Origin: Cyclaneusma minus
Lineage: Eukaryota; Ascomycota; Leotiomycetes; Marthamycetales; Marthamycetaceae
Direction of reading: 5' to 3'
Assembly: GCA_037179335.1 (NCBI GenBank)
Contig: JAKZHN010000044.1
Coordinates: 124,001-188,000, forward strand
DNA: 64,000 nt
Part shown: piece after piece, positions 25,641-36,788 of the stretch
How the letters are laid out: each line of letters opens with the position of its first letter
How positions within the stretch are numbered: the stretch's first letter is position 1
The notes under the pieces: model-generated
The model's input: only the letters and a program-made list of their open reading frames with translations
Databases searched by the model: none
What the model was told of the DNA's origin: nothing
Made by a program: the position numbers and the translations under genes

Positions 25641-26603
25641 GCGCGGCCAGCTAAGACAACTTCTCTATCGATTGAGCGAGCACCTTGTGGGGAATTACCA
25701 GAGAGAGAAAGAGTATGATACGAGCATAGCAGGGCGGTTTTTGACTCTGGTGGTAGCATGGCAGAATATACGCATGCTCAGAAGACCTGGAATGGTTATA
25801 CATAAGCGGAACAGTTTGGATGGAGCTTGGCTCTTCTGTTGATGCATTTATTTACTAGAGGTGGGAACGGTCTCAGCCATTTTCGGGGGAAACAAGGCGG
25901 ATGGAGAAGCTATGGCTGAAATGGGTCATGACTTGGCATTGCATATCGACCCCTTCTCTTCGGGTGGGAAGCTTACCATCACCCTTGAACTATCACACTC
26001 AATATAAGTTGTTTGTGCTGAACGAAAGCTCTCAAGAATCCAGTCAGTCAATGTTGTCTCATTCTAAACCTTGACTTCTGGGTGAGAGACGAGGTTCCGC
26101 TTTATACCTAGCAGGGCACGATGCGAACAGCGAACATGTGAATCATGTGTAGTCTTGCAGAATCATTTTCGATGTTCTGATCGGATGTATGGATGATTAA
26201 AAGTTAGGTAGGTAAGGAACCACAAGCCCGCTTGCTGCGAGCGACGCTCCGTATACCGTGCAGCAACAACTGCAAAAACGCCATGGTATCCAAGTTTTCC
26301 CACCCTTCAGTCCATGAAGATTATAAAAGCCATTACCACCCGCATTACCTTCCATCCCTAATCCCTAGCTCCACCCGATTCCCGGTCGTAGCTCGTACAA
26401 TTATATAGAAGGTCATGAGTTTCCATCCGTACACGGGGTATCGCATTACCACATCGCAGCGATGTAAGGCTGCGAATAGTCTTCGTCCTAGGCGTCTCAC
26501 TCATACGGTACCTGTGATATATATTGGCATTGGAGTCAAGAGAGGTGGCCCCGAAATGGCGGGCAGACAAGACACGGGGCCGCATAGAGCTGCTCACAAT
26601 TTC
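25641..26603. other. intergenic, convergent 3' flanks
   Basis: About 960 bp between two converging genes. I see no further coding or RNA signal. Confidence 0.6.
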
Positions 26604-27168
26604 TTAGACGTGGGACATGGAAGGTCCACCTTTTCGCATTCCACCGCCGCGGGAGCTGGTGCCGGAGCTCTTCATGCCAGTGAATGAGAAGAAGAGCGAG
26701 GCGATGTAGGCGGCGAAGAGGAACCAGAAGAAGGCACAGCTGGCCTGTAGCTCGTGGCAGCGCTTGGAAGTGTCGTGGGAGCCATTGGTTAGGGAATTGG
26801 AATTGGTATAACCCTGTCAAACCATTTGTTAGTATCTCTGATTTTTGCATGGGAGAGGCGAAACTTACGGAGTTACCGCAGCTGTGGACGCCAAGTTTGG
26901 CAGCTAGAACGACGCCGGCGATGAAGGTGAACATGACGGCGAGCCCGTTGAGAACCATCATTGCGATTGGAATAGCGATTGACTCCATGACGGCGGCGGC
27001 GAGGCCGTAGAGCACGACGACCCACGAGAAGACGGCTACGAACATGGCATAGTTGATGCTGGAGGGGTTGCCGGAGAAGGCCTCGTCAATGACGTTGCCG
27101 ATGAGGGCGGTGATGAGCAGAGTCAGGATGAACTCAAAGATGCCCAGGGCGAGGTGGGGAATATGCAT
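26604..27168 (-). CDS. MARVEL-domain membrane protein, Nce102-like
   Basis: A four-pass plasma-membrane protein of the MARVEL class. Fungal Nce102/Fhn1 proteins organise eisosomes and sense sphingolipids. Exons 27168-26869 and 26813-26604 (55-bp intron) give 169 residues. Four hydrophobic segments are visible: near residues 7-27 (LGIFEFILTLLITALIG), 40-62 (YAMFVAVFSWVVVLYGLAAA), 68-92 (IPIAMMVLNGLAVMFTFIAG) and 127-147 (CAFFWFLFAAYIASLFFSF). The loop AKLGVHSCGNS and the phrase KRCHELQASCAFFWF fit the Nce102 pattern, as does the basic, Gly-rich tail GGMRKGGPSMSHV. The length matches the family. Confidence 0.82.
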
Positions 27169-28264
27169 GGCGGCGGATTGACGACGGAACGGCGAGAAAG
27201 TTGTTTCTAGGTAGGTATACTGGGGGACTGGGGAGAGGTCGAGTCGCGGTGCCGAGGTGTCGAGTCGAGATAGAAGTCGAGATTGTGCAGGCAGTCGCAG
27301 AACAAGGGAGGCAGATCTGCTGGCTGGGTGCAGTCAGTTGGGGATTTAAGCAGTCTTGGGGCCTACAGTAGCTGGCAGACTCAGAGCTCCAGTCTGCGCG
27401 CGACCACTACGACGTCATCAACGGCAGCGCCAAAGCCGTAAACAGGCCAAGGCTTGCCACTACCGCAGCTGGTGCCGGCCAATTCGGCCAGGATAGCATT
27501 GCGACAGTACCGTTGGGTCATGATGCTCACTATTACTTCTTTGTTCAGCGGCTTCAAAGCAGCTGAGGTCAAGGGCGAGATGCTTGCATGCTCTTGGCCA
27601 CGCTGCGTTCCAGAGCCTCCCGTTGGCGAAACTAAAGAAACGCCCGCTGGGAACGTCAAGAGGTCTGGTCCCAGTGTGTGCTCTAGACTCGGATGATTCA
27701 TATGAGCGTGGGGATGATGGGTCTGTGACGCTGTCGATCATCAGCAAAGCTTGGGGAGAGACGGGGGTGGGCACCAGACTCTTCAAAAGCAGATCAAAGC
27801 TCGCGCCACACCGGAGCTGGAGCAGTACTTGAGCAACCACCACCAGCTGCAGCTGCCCCGAGGCCGCTGCTTGTGTCGATTTGCAGCTCTATTAATGGCC
27901 AGTACATGTAGCATCACTATGCTCCAGAAAAGCTTGATGCAACGGAGCTGCGACAGCAGTCAATTCAAGCTTTGCAGCCCGAAGGTGAAGCAGGCCAGCT
28001 GACTCAAAGTAAGATCGCCTCAATCGCCCAGTGATCCCGGAAGCCGAGGCGGCTAGGTATCGTCAGCGACGGCCATGGTATGAGAGCAGCCTTCGGTCCT
28101 GTATAGTTGGCCGTTGGAGTCGTCCGGCCCCTCGGCCCCTCGGGCCTCACGCAGGCCGAAGCAGTGCGATGCTGCACCTGTCGAGTGCTTGCATTTGGTG
28201 ATATCGCATCTCGGCCCAGGCCCCGGGTCAAGATGGTGCTGTCATTTTTCCTCAAATATAAAAA
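27169..28264. other. intergenic upstream of the MARVEL gene
   Basis: About 1.1 kb. Overlapping open frames on both strands at 27.4-27.85 kb have no recognisable features. The segment presumably holds the MARVEL promoter. Confidence 0.5.
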
Positions 28265-28757
28265 TAGGGGCTGGCTAAATCGCTGCTGGGATTTTGAAAT
28301 CGCAGAAAAAAAAATCCCGGATTGGGAATAGCGCAGCCATAAATCGGTGGTCCGTGCGCCGCCCCGGAATAAAATTTACAATTTAATTAATAAAAATCTG
28401 TAAATTAGAATTTCTTAGCTTGGTTTTTCAGTTTTTATAAAACTCGGAATTTTTCAATTATAAATATATAAAATTTATATAATTAATCAAAAAATTTCCC
28501 CAAAACAATTATATTTCGGGCTATATTTAAGTTTTTTTAATAAAAAAACTTTGTTAAGAAGCCAATTATTTGGGATTTATAAATATAGAAGCCAATATAA
28601 ATTATATATATATATATATTATCGTGGCGAAAAAATCGAAAAAATCAATTTTATTACAAGGCGGTGCACGGGTCACTGCTTCGCGGCTGCGCTATTCCCA
28701 ATCTGGGAATTTTTTTCTGCGATTTTAAAATTTGGGTAGCGATTTAGCCATTCCCTA
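28265..28757. mobile_element. non-autonomous inverted-repeat element (MITE-like), 493 bp
   Basis: The ends are inverted repeats of about 110 bp. The left end begins taggggctggctaaatcgct. The right end, reverse-complemented, begins tagggaatggctaaatcgct. Both contain aaatcgcagaaaaaaa, then gattgggaatagcgcagcc, then a ccgtgcRccgcc block. Both ends start with TA, as in Tc1/mariner target duplication. The interior (about 28,380-28,640) is AT-rich, has no ORF and contains a TA microsatellite. The repeats differ mostly by transitions, consistent with RIP. No transposase is encoded. Confidence 0.8.
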
Positions 28758-29671
28758 AAAATAAAGCGGCAGCTTGTTTATTAATATTTGTAAGTTGTAT
28801 GCGATTTTGAATTCCCATCAATCCTACGGGGACTTTTGGTACCTGCGTACAGCTCGCTTAAATCGGCCAATCAACGACAGCAGCTACTATCATTATGCAA
28901 CCAGGAGTCCAGTCGTCTACATGTAGGATGGGAGGCAAGCTCACATAACCTACCAAAGGAGGCGACAGCGGGAAAACATGAACGGCGACAGGAAAATTTA
29001 CAACATAGGTACCTAGTCAACTACCAACTCGGGCTAACGAGATATCTCATCAGTCATGCTTGACACTGCATTTTTGAGTATTCACTTTTCTCCTCTTCGT
29101 CCAGCAAGCCGAGATAGCGGAAAAGTGTCCGAGCCTCTGACAAAGAAAGAGAGCTCCAGTCCATTTGGAGAGGTTTGCGCCCGAGCTGTCTCGGCACTTT
29201 TGGGCCCTGGGCGGCATGACGTTGCGCGTGGCTGCCACATGCTGCAGTTCGAAGATCTCCAGCTACCCAATTTCCATATGAAATCATCCGCATGTTTTGG
29301 TACCTAGTAGAAGACCGTGGCGAATCTGCCCGCCCCTGACCTGAATGCTATATTGTTATTCACCCAGATATAGGCTCGCCTCTTAATAATCTCCGATACG
29401 ATGCTCAACATGGAGACCGCAGTACAAAGCACGTCGGCCCTTGCTTGGTGTGTCGCCTAAGGGGCCCCTTTTCCCGTGAAGAAGGTCGGCCAGCACACTA
29501 CTAGTAAGGGCCACCAAGCGCAGCCATAAGGTAGCCGCCGCTGAGGCTTGAATTCAGGCGGAAAGCAGAGGCCGTCTGCTGGAAGTGAAACTGCCCCAAA
29601 CGCTCTCCACACTGACACTGTCACATCGATATTCGATACGGTATACCTAGGCCAAGCGGATCTTCTACAAC
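28758..29671. other. intergenic / promoter of the glycosyltransferase
   Basis: About 0.9 kb with only short open frames on both strands and no recognisable gene. Confidence 0.5.
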
Positions 29672-32600
29672 ATGACTACCTTTTTGAACCGAGATGGCAC
29701 TGCCGTTATACCCACCGTGGTTCCTCCGGCCATCGATGCCCCGGCTACTCCACCATCGACTGAGAAACTGGCTGCAACCATGTCTGCTCCAGACGAACCT
29801 CAACTCGCATCGAATTTACCAACTGTCACAGAAGATCGCGGTCCTTCTGCTGAGGCCGAGAGACCTACACTACCCCAGCAATTCGAGACAGAACGACCTC
29901 GTCCAATGGTCAGGATATCAACCGCGCCACGTCTGCGAAGGAAGGGTACCAACACCAACACCTCCGCTCTGAACGAGGCAATATGGAGGAAAGAACACGA
30001 CAGTGATTCCAGCTCAAGTTCTTCATCTGATGACGACGAGGATAGTGAAGCTGCTGCTCCGCCAAAATGTCCAGGACGGGCTGCTCGAGGCACAGGTAGG
30101 ACAAGGAGCGATACCTACGGTGACAAACAGTATTCGCGCTTCAATGTTGGCAACGAGAACTTCAAAACCAAAGGTAAAGTCGACAAGAAGGATGGAAGGC
30201 TCAATATCAGTGTCAACGAAACGAACAATACCGGATATCTGGCAAAGGCCCTAGGAGCTTCCATGTTGGCACATCCACGCCGTGAAGATGGAAACGTTTA
30301 CGAGGCCTATGAAAAGCAATGCTCGCCACATCCAGAGAGGCCTGGTGGTCAGCCAAGGACCCTTTCGAGGCCCGTGGCATCTAGAGGCTCCTCAGAATCG
30401 ACACAGCACAAACTTCCCATACCGAAATTGAACATCGTCGTCATGGTCATTGGAAGCCGAGGCGACATCCAGCCCTTCCTCCGATTGGGCAAGATTCTCA
30501 AAGAAGAATATGACCATCGGGTGCGAATAGCAACCCACCCTGCTTTCCGCGATTTCGTTGAAAAGGACTCCGGTCTTGAATTTTTCTCGGTTGGTGGAGA
30601 CCCTGCTGAGCTCATGGCTTTCATGGTAAAGAATCCGGGTATGATTCCGTCCATGGAGACTGTTCGAACCGGCGAGATCGGGAAACGTCGAGACCAGATG
30701 GCTGTTATGTTTCAAGGTTTCTGGCGTGCATGCATCAACGCTACAGATGACGAACATGATGTTGATAACCTGAAAATGATGGGCGACAAGCATCCGTTCG
30801 TGGCTGACGCAATCATCGCCAATCCACCATGTTTCGCACATATCCATTGCGCCGAGAGACTAGGCGTGCCCCTGCACTTGATGTTTACCTTTCCTTACAC
30901 GCCTACGCAGGCCTTCCCCCATCCTCTGGCTAATATCAAGAAGACGAATGTTGATCCTGGCTACACGAATTTCATGTCATATCCGTTAGTCGAGATGATG
31001 ACCTGGCAGGGCTTGGGCGACCTGGTTAATGACTTCCGTGTCAAGACACTTGGCTTGGAACCTGTATCGACGTTGTGGGCTCCTGGACAGCTTTATCGAC
31101 TGAAGGTCCCTTACACATATCTGTGGTCTCCGGGCCTTGTTCCCAAGCCTGAAGATTGGGGAGAAGAGATTGACATTGCTGGGTTCGTGTTTCTTGATCT
31201 GGCTTCCTCCTTTGAGCCGCCCAAGGAGCTTGAAGACTTTCTCAAAGCCGGCGAACCACCCGTCTATATCGGATTTGGTTCGATCGTGGTTGATGACCCC
31301 GATAAGTTTACGGACATGATTTTTGAGGCTGTCAAAGAAGTTGGCGTGAGAGCTTTAGTGTCAAAGGGTTGGGGAGGTCTGGGCGGAGAGAATACGCCAG
31401 ACAATATCTTCATGCTGGAGAATACTCCTCACGACTGGTTGTTTCCGAAAGTCAGTGCAGTGGTACATCATGGCGGTGCCGGCACTACAGCAATCGGGTT
31501 GAAATGCGGCAAGCCTACCATGGTTGTGCCATTCTTCGGCGACCAGATGTTCTGGGGTTCGATGATCGACAGATCCGGTGCTGGAGCTGAGCCTGTTCCG
31601 TACAAGAATCTGACAAAGGAGAAATTGGCAGCTGGGATCAAGCATCTCTTGACTGATGAGGCAAAGAAGAATGCTCAGCAGATTGCCAAGGAGATTGAGG
31701 CGGAGGGCGAGGGAGCACACAATGCGGTCAAGTCATTCCACAGGAGCTTGACGCTGCGTGGCGAGCACTCTTTGCGGTGCTCGATCCTGGAAGAAAGAGT
31801 CGCCGTATGGCATGTCAAGAACACCAATTTACGCTTGAGTGCCCTTGCCGCAGATATTCTGGTGACGAAGAAGAAGTTGAGCTGGAAGCAGCTTCGCTTA
31901 ATCCGTCATTGTGAGTGGAATGATTTCGAAGGTCCCGGTGAGCCGATCACAGGCACTGCTACTGCTGTTATGGGTACGGTGACGAAGATGGCGACCGGGA
32001 TTGGAAGTGTGCCCTTTAGGCTCGTGAAGAGTGGGAAGAAGAGGCGGTTGCACGAAGAGAGGAAGAAGAGGAAGATGAAGCAGGCCAGCGTCACGAATGG
32101 TGACGCCAAGGCGTCGAATAGTAATGCTAAGGTGTCGAAGATTAGGAGGAGTTTGACTAGGTCTAGGAAGACGACTGCGACGAAGGATTTCGCAGAGGAG
32201 TCACCAGAAAGGAACAAGGAAAGCAGTCTGGAAGGAAACAAGGACTCGGCGAACGGAGTGCAACCTGTTTCGTCGAAGGACCTTCGTGACAGTGGTGCGG
32301 ATATGAGCGCTCACACAACGATCGGCGAGCCAACGCATCCCGAACGTGACCTAACCCCTCGCAACGGAGAACAAGAAGACAATGCTTCTTCCATACTCTT
32401 AGCAGATCCCGAAGAGGCTCTTCCCCTGGAAATGGCAGAAGAAGTTGGAAGAGGGCTAGGAAAAACCGGGGAGGCACTAGTCAGAGCACCAATGGATCTT
32501 TCTCTTGCCCTCGCCCAAGGCTTCCACAATGCTCCACGTCTCTACGGCGACACAACAGTGCGCAAACCCGCGCGTATCACTGGCATAAAATCAGGGTTCC

Positions 32601-33322
32601 GCGCCGCTGGCTCGGAGTTCGTCTTTGGTGTTTACGATGCCTTTAGCGGCGTGGTTATCCAGCCCTACACCGGCGCGCGCGATAATGGCGCCATGGGGTT
32701 CCTCAAAGGCGTCGGTATGGGATCGACGGGATTTGTGCTGAAGAATCTGTCAGCGGTGGTGGGCCCGCTCGGGTATAGCTTGAAGGGCTTGCAAAAGCAG
32801 CTGCTCAGGGGGAAGCAGCCAACGGCGTTGATGCGCAAGGCTAGGATCATTCAGGGGCAGAGAGACTGGAAGGGGGCAGAAGATCAGGCTGCGTTGAAGC
32901 AGCAGGTCATGCATGGATGGGATGTGGTGCAGCAAGTTTGGGACTGCATACAGGAGCAGAGGAAGAACGGAGTCAAGGGACGGATGAAGGCGATGAAGGA
33001 GCGCAAGACGTGGAAGGCGAATGGGGCTTTTGAGAATGTGGAGATGGCAGAGAAGGCGCTGGAGGCGCGGCGTAGAGGGGAGAGTCTGGAGGCGGTGTTC
33101 AGAGAGCAGAGAGAGGATTTGGAGAAGACGAAGAAGCCGAGGAAGATGGTGGTTGATGAGATGGATGGAGGGAATAAGAAGGAGATGTTTGGGGAGCATG
33201 GCCTCAGGGGCGAGGGCGAGAAACCGGAGGGGAGCGCGGTGCAGAAGTTGAAGCAGATGCCGAAAGGCAAGCTGCTTGGGAAGGATAAGGGTGCTGCTAT
33301 TGATACCCCAACTGTTGCTTAG
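29672..33322 (+). CDS. sterol/lipid UDP-glucosyltransferase-like protein (GT28/GT1) with C-terminal extension
   Basis: This intronless 1216-residue protein is predicted to transfer sugar from UDP-glucose to a sterol or other lipid at a membrane. Residues 1-245 are disordered and Ser/Pro-rich. The GT28 N-terminal domain begins near residue 248 with LNIVVMVIGSRGDIQPFLRL. The C-terminal GT domain carries the donor site HHGGAGTTAIGLKCGKP (near 598) and VVPFFGDQMFWG (near 621), the signature shared with Atg26/Ugt51. No PH or GRAM domain precedes it, unlike canonical Atg26. After the catalytic part comes a basic region (about 770-840). Near 986-1040 a Gly-rich segment (GVYDAFSGVVIQPYTGARDN, GFLKGVGMGSTGFVLKNLSA) resembles the C-terminal helices of Vps13/Atg2 lipid-transfer proteins. 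The last 170 residues are charged and helical. Acceptor specificity is unknown. Confidence 0.85.
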   Translation: MTTFLNRDGTAVIPTVVPPAIDAPATPPSTEKLAATMSAPDEPQLASNLPTVTEDRGPSAEAERPTLPQQFETERPRPMVRISTAPRLRRKGTNTNTSALNEAIWRKEHDSDSSSSSSSDDDEDSEAAAPPKCPGRAARGTGRTRSDTYGDKQYSRFNVGNENFKTKGKVDKKDGRLNISVNETNNTGYLAKALGASMLAHPRREDGNVYEAYEKQCSPHPERPGGQPRTLSRPVASRGSSESTQHKLPIPKLNIVVMVIGSRGDIQPFLRLGKILKEEYDHRVRIATHPAFRDFVEKDSGLEFFSVGGDPAELMAFMVKNPGMIPSMETVRTGEIGKRRDQMAVMFQGFWRACINATDDEHDVDNLKMMGDKHPFVADAIIANPPCFAHIHCAERLGVPLHLMFTFPYTPTQAFPHPLANIKKTNVDPGYTNFMSYPLVEMMTWQGLGDLVNDFRVKTLGLEPVSTLWAPGQLYRLKVPYTYLWSPGLVPKPEDWGEEIDIAGFVFLDLASSFEPPKELEDFLKAGEPPVYIGFGSIVVDDPDKFTDMIFEAVKEVGVRALVSKGWGGLGGENTPDNIFMLENTPHDWLFPKVSAVVHHGGAGTTAIGLKCGKPTMVVPFFGDQMFWGSMIDRSGAGAEPVPYKNLTKEKLAAGIKHLLTDEAKKNAQQIAKEIEAEGEGAHNAVKSFHRSLTLRGEHSLRCSILEERVAVWHVKNTNLRLSALAADILVTKKKLSWKQLRLIRHCEWNDFEGPGEPITGTATAVMGTVTKMATGIGSVPFRLVKSGKKRRLHEERKKRKMKQASVTNGDAKASNSNAKVSKIRRSLTRSRKTTATKDFAEESPERNKESSLEGNKDSANGVQPVSSKDLRDSGADMSAHTTIGEPTHPERDLTPRNGEQEDNASSILLADPEEALPLEMAEEVGRGLGKTGEALVRAPMDLSLALAQGFHNAPRLYGDTTVRKPARITGIKSGFRAAGSEFVFGVYDAFSGVVIQPYTGARDNGAMGFLKGVGMGSTGFVLKNLSAVVGPLGYSLKGLQKQLLRGKQPTALMRKARIIQGQRDWKGAEDQAALKQQVMHGWDVVQQVWDCIQEQRKNGVKGRMKAMKERKTWKANGAFENVEMAEKALEARRRGESLEAVFREQREDLEKTKKPRKMVVDEMDGGNKKEMFGEHGLRGEGEKPEGSAVQKLKQMPKGKLLGKDKGAAIDTPTVA

Positions 33323-33478
33323 GTAGTCCCTATTGAGCTTATCTGTTGTCTGGAGTCTTGGTAGAGGAGCCAATTGGAGAGCCACTCAATCGATCAATCT
33401 TACCGGCTGTAGCTAATGTACACATCGAGATCTCAGGGGTTGATCCATTCGACCCTTTCATCCTAACAACCTTTCATC

Positions 33479-33682
33479 ATGCGCCTTCGAGCTCCCCGCC
33501 TTCGAGCTCTCGCCTTCGTGAGCGTCGTCTTGCTGACCATGACCAACCCTCCCACCAGCCGCTCAGCTTCCCGCAGCAGCGTTGCCAGATCTTTTGTCAG
33601 CTCTAAATCCTCTGTCGGTTCGACACCCTCTGTCGGTTCGACATCTTCTGTCGACTCCAGGAGCGGCCACCGCCAAGAGTGA
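33479..33682 (+). CDS. small Ser-rich ORF, possibly secreted (uncertain)
   Basis: A 67-residue frame with a true ATG. Its N-terminus is basic then hydrophobic (MRLRAPRLRALAFVSVVLLT), like a signal peptide, and is followed by a Ser/Thr/Val-rich stretch built on an 18-bp repeat (SSVGSTPSVGSTSSVDS). It lies in the 3' flank of the glycosyltransferase and runs into the 19-bp minisatellite. No homology is recognised, so it may be chance. Confidence 0.2.
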   Translation: MRLRAPRLRALAFVSVVLLTMTNPPTSRSASRSSVARSFVSSKSSVGSTPSVGSTSSVDSRSGHRQE

Positions 33683-33789
33683 TTGGGAATATTCAGAGTG
33701 ACTGTGAATATTCAGAGTAATTGGGAAGATCCAGAATGACTGGGAAGATCTAGAGTGATTGGGAGATGTCGGATTAATTGGGAATTTTT
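33676..33789. repeat. 19-bp tandem minisatellite, six units
   Basis: Six contiguous 19-bp units start at 33676, 33695, 33714, 33733, 33752 and 33771. The consensus is agagtgattgggaagattc. Units diverge mainly at positions 5-8 and 14-19. The array is non-coding and begins at the end of the small Ser-rich frame. Confidence 0.85.
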
Positions 33790-35679
33790 ACAATGAATGG
33801 GAGAATACTGAATGGTCTATGAGACTCATAGTGCAAAATGAAACATCGAAAATTGCAGGTTCACGCATTGAATTGGAAGAGACGAAGACGACGAAGAGGA
33901 AGCATATATCGACATTGATATTTCAGACTTGCGAGCGGAAAAATTCCTGGCGGCGGACACACTGTATAGTTGTGGCTTGAAGGCACGGAATTTATCGAAT
34001 ATCGATAACAATTCAAAGTGATTAAGAGTAGTCCAAGTGGTTGATACTATCATACTAGTTCATTTGATCGAGACTAGTCCCAATGAAAGGGAGTAATTAA
34101 AGAGATAGCCCAAAAATGAGAGCACCCAGAGAGTTAGGAAAAGTCGAAATCCTTAATCACTAAACAAACGCTTACTTCCCCTAATCGGTAGTTTTCCCTC
34201 TCTGCAACTTCTGCCGTCTCAAAGCCTCCCACCTCCGATCAACGTCCTCCCACCGTCCTCGCACAGCATACCTCTTTCCAAACAGAACAAGGAAAAGTCA
34301 CCTCATCGACAAAGGAACCGGCCCGCTGGTACCCTGCCAAGAAACATCACAGATGTCAAGGAAGCGGTGTACATAGTAGTACCAGAGATCCGGGAAGATG
34401 CCCGGGTTTCAATCGCAAGAAGTTGTCTCAGGTTGCACAAAAGAATGTCGTACAAAAGGAAACACGGGTCTGCATGCAGACATTGAAAGACTAGTATATA
34501 AGACATACATACCTACTTGCTGGGAATGTAGAGCCGACACCGATGTACAAAGCTGTAAGTGCGACGTGGAGCTGTCCCAGGTTTCAGGTTTCTGCATCAC
34601 TTGGATCTGGAAGACCGAAGACTGCATGCGTGGAGAGATCTGGAATCAGGCTGGAATCCACGTGGTGCGGAATGACCTGCATGAGGGCTCCGCTATGTTC
34701 TCGAATTCCCTTGCTTTTGTTGAAGCTGGAATTTAGGAAATCATGGCATCGAGACTTGCAAGCCTACAGAGGAATCAGGAAACTGCAGGACGGAATTCAT
34801 GCGAATTTTATTGCTAGCAAGAAAGCCCTGGGGTGTTTGGCTTGACATGAAATCCCTTGCTTACTTGTAGGCTCGTGGGTTTGTACTGCACTATTCCAGA
34901 GGCGCCGGTGGCCTGCTAGGTAGCGTAGTTGTAATCCCAAATCGCATTTCTTCAAAGGACAAGAAAACGTGACATTTTCCTGAAACTGGGATCTTGGTTC
35001 TCTCCTCCGATTAGGCGACTGTAACAAGTCTAGAGGCACAAAGTTAGGCCCCCGCGGCATCGAAGCCTGCAGGAAACAAGTCCAGCCCGTCCAAACTGGC
35101 GAGAATTTTCTGTACCAGGGGGGAGGTTGTGAGGGCCAGCGCTAACTGAGCCGTCAAGGCGAGCCCGCCCTAGTACTTGCCTCCTTTTCGAAGCAACAGT
35201 AGCAATAATGCAGGTACCAACCTTAGTTTGCAAGGGTACATGTATCCAGCTAACAAGCAAAGCGGGAGGAGCACTTACTTCCTTCCCTTCACAGGAAGCA
35301 CATCCAGGCAAGCGCCTTGCCAAAGCGCCTGGAGTATCGATGCTCTTGCAACCCATTCCTCCCAAAAGCTGCGACCAAAATCCCATCCAGTCAACACAGC
35401 GCAAATGGCCTGAGTAACAGCTGTCAGCTGCAACCTGCATGCGCTTGACAGGCTGGATCCGAGCGGCACAGCGCTTATTATGGCGTCTGTGCAAGGTGGC
35501 ATGGCGTAGCTCCTGGAAAAGACATTGTTTTTTTCCTTCGAGCCATATGTGGTGCCATTAGGTAACCTTTGCTCATAGGATGCTGGATGTCCATTGGTTG
35601 CCGCACTTGTAGTTGAGAAGGACTGCGTTGGTGATAGGCTGTAGGTAAAACTACTTGGTAGAGGCACAGCATGGCGGTC

Positions 35680-36273
35680 CTACGAGGTAGCAACTGGATT
35701 TCTTAGCATACCAGATATCCTGGAAGAGAGATCTGACGTGAGTGAGGAAGTGTTTGGGCTCAGCAAAGGAAGACTTGTCGAAGCAAACGTTTCAATGTTG
35801 TCAATACTCGCCGGAACACAGTAGATCACAAGACCTTCTTGGGGTATAGAGATCGGGGCTTGAACGAGGCGACCAAGCACTGACTCTTCGTTCGTGAGGC
35901 TGAGACTCGGACCGGTGAAGGAATCAGCCCCTAGTCGCCTCTCCCCTTCGCCTCTCCGTCCCTTCATCGCAATTGGCTGCCAAGAACCGGTATGGTCATG
36001 GAGTGCTGTACAACCCGGTTGTAAGCGACTCTGAACTGGGGTTCGGAGGCCGCATACCAGCCACGCGGCTATTTCGATCGTCTGATGGCCAATCAAAGGC
36101 TTTTTTGGAAGGTCGTCTAAGGCTTCTCCTAGAAGGATGTCTTCGGAATCCGGCATGGGTGATTGAGGCGCGCGAAGCCGTGCTGAAGGAAGACGAACCC
36201 TGTGGGGAGAGTCCGGTTGAAGCAAGGCCTCAGAGAAAGGCCGAAGTAGTGGTTTTAAACGACGTGACACCAT
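35680..36273 (-). CDS. hypothetical ORF, 197 aa, unrecognised
   Basis: An uninterrupted frame with a real ATG at 36273. The product is Leu/Ser/Pro-rich, with no signal peptide, clear membrane segment or motif I can name. It is among the longest frames in the gene-poor region, but overlapping frames on the other strand are nearly as long, so it may be fortuitous. Confidence 0.15.
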   Translation of the reverse strand: MVSRRLKPLLRPFSEALLQPDSPHRVRLPSARLRAPQSPMPDSEDILLGEALDDLPKKPLIGHQTIEIAAWLVCGLRTPVQSRLQPGCTALHDHTGSWQPIAMKGRRGEGERRLGADSFTGPSLSLTNEESVLGRLVQAPISIPQEGLVIYCVPASIDNIETFASTSLPLLSPNTSSLTSDLSSRISGMLRNPVATS

Positions 36274-36599
36274 CTGAGCTGAAAGATCCGGACTGCGAAG
36301 GATTTTTCACCTGTACTAACACCTGTCGAATTGCGGCCACACCGCTTGCTGGTCCGTTTAAGCTTCTTTTCCGTCAAAGCACGGAGATGCGAGATGCAAG
36401 TTGGTGACAGAAAAATGTTCCGGCGGCTGCAACTGGGGATGTCTTCCTTCCCGGCGTCCTGAGTGGGAGGACATGGCACCAGACAGTCTTCTCGTGACGC
36501 CGAGACATCGCCGACCTGGGCTCTGCCCAGAGTGCTTACCCTGCTCTGCCTCGCTGCTTGCGTGGCTCTCTTTCTCTTCTTTGACAACTGACATCAACA

Positions 36600-36788
36600 A
36601 TGACTCTCTGGTCTCTAAGACCAGCAGTGCATGAACTCAATGCTGGAGGCATTGACACTCCACAGTGAGTAAGCCCTATGGACCCATTCTCCCGAAAGTT
36701 CGGTGTTTCGGTTCGCAGCGTTGCCAGCACGAATGGATCCAATCCCCTGGCATGTCATGTTGGTATGTTGTCCCACTCCCAGGGCTGA
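36600..36788 (+). CDS. candidate two-exon micro-ORF, 44 aa (weak)
   Basis: The ATG sits in a good context (caacaATGact). It is followed by 21 codons (MTLWSLRPAVHELNAGGIDT...) ending at a strong donor, GTGAGTAAG (36665). A 54-bp intron ends in TTCGCAG (36718), and the second exon stays open to a TGA at 36786-36788. The splice signals and intron size are exactly those of genes in this window. The peptide is unrecognised and could be the surviving 5' part of a decayed gene. Confidence 0.2.

Noticed and set aside
32750..33385. 211-residue Leu-rich frame on the - strand
   Set aside because: It lies antisense to the glycosyltransferase C-terminus, where GAG/AAG-rich codons give CTC/CTT Leu strings.
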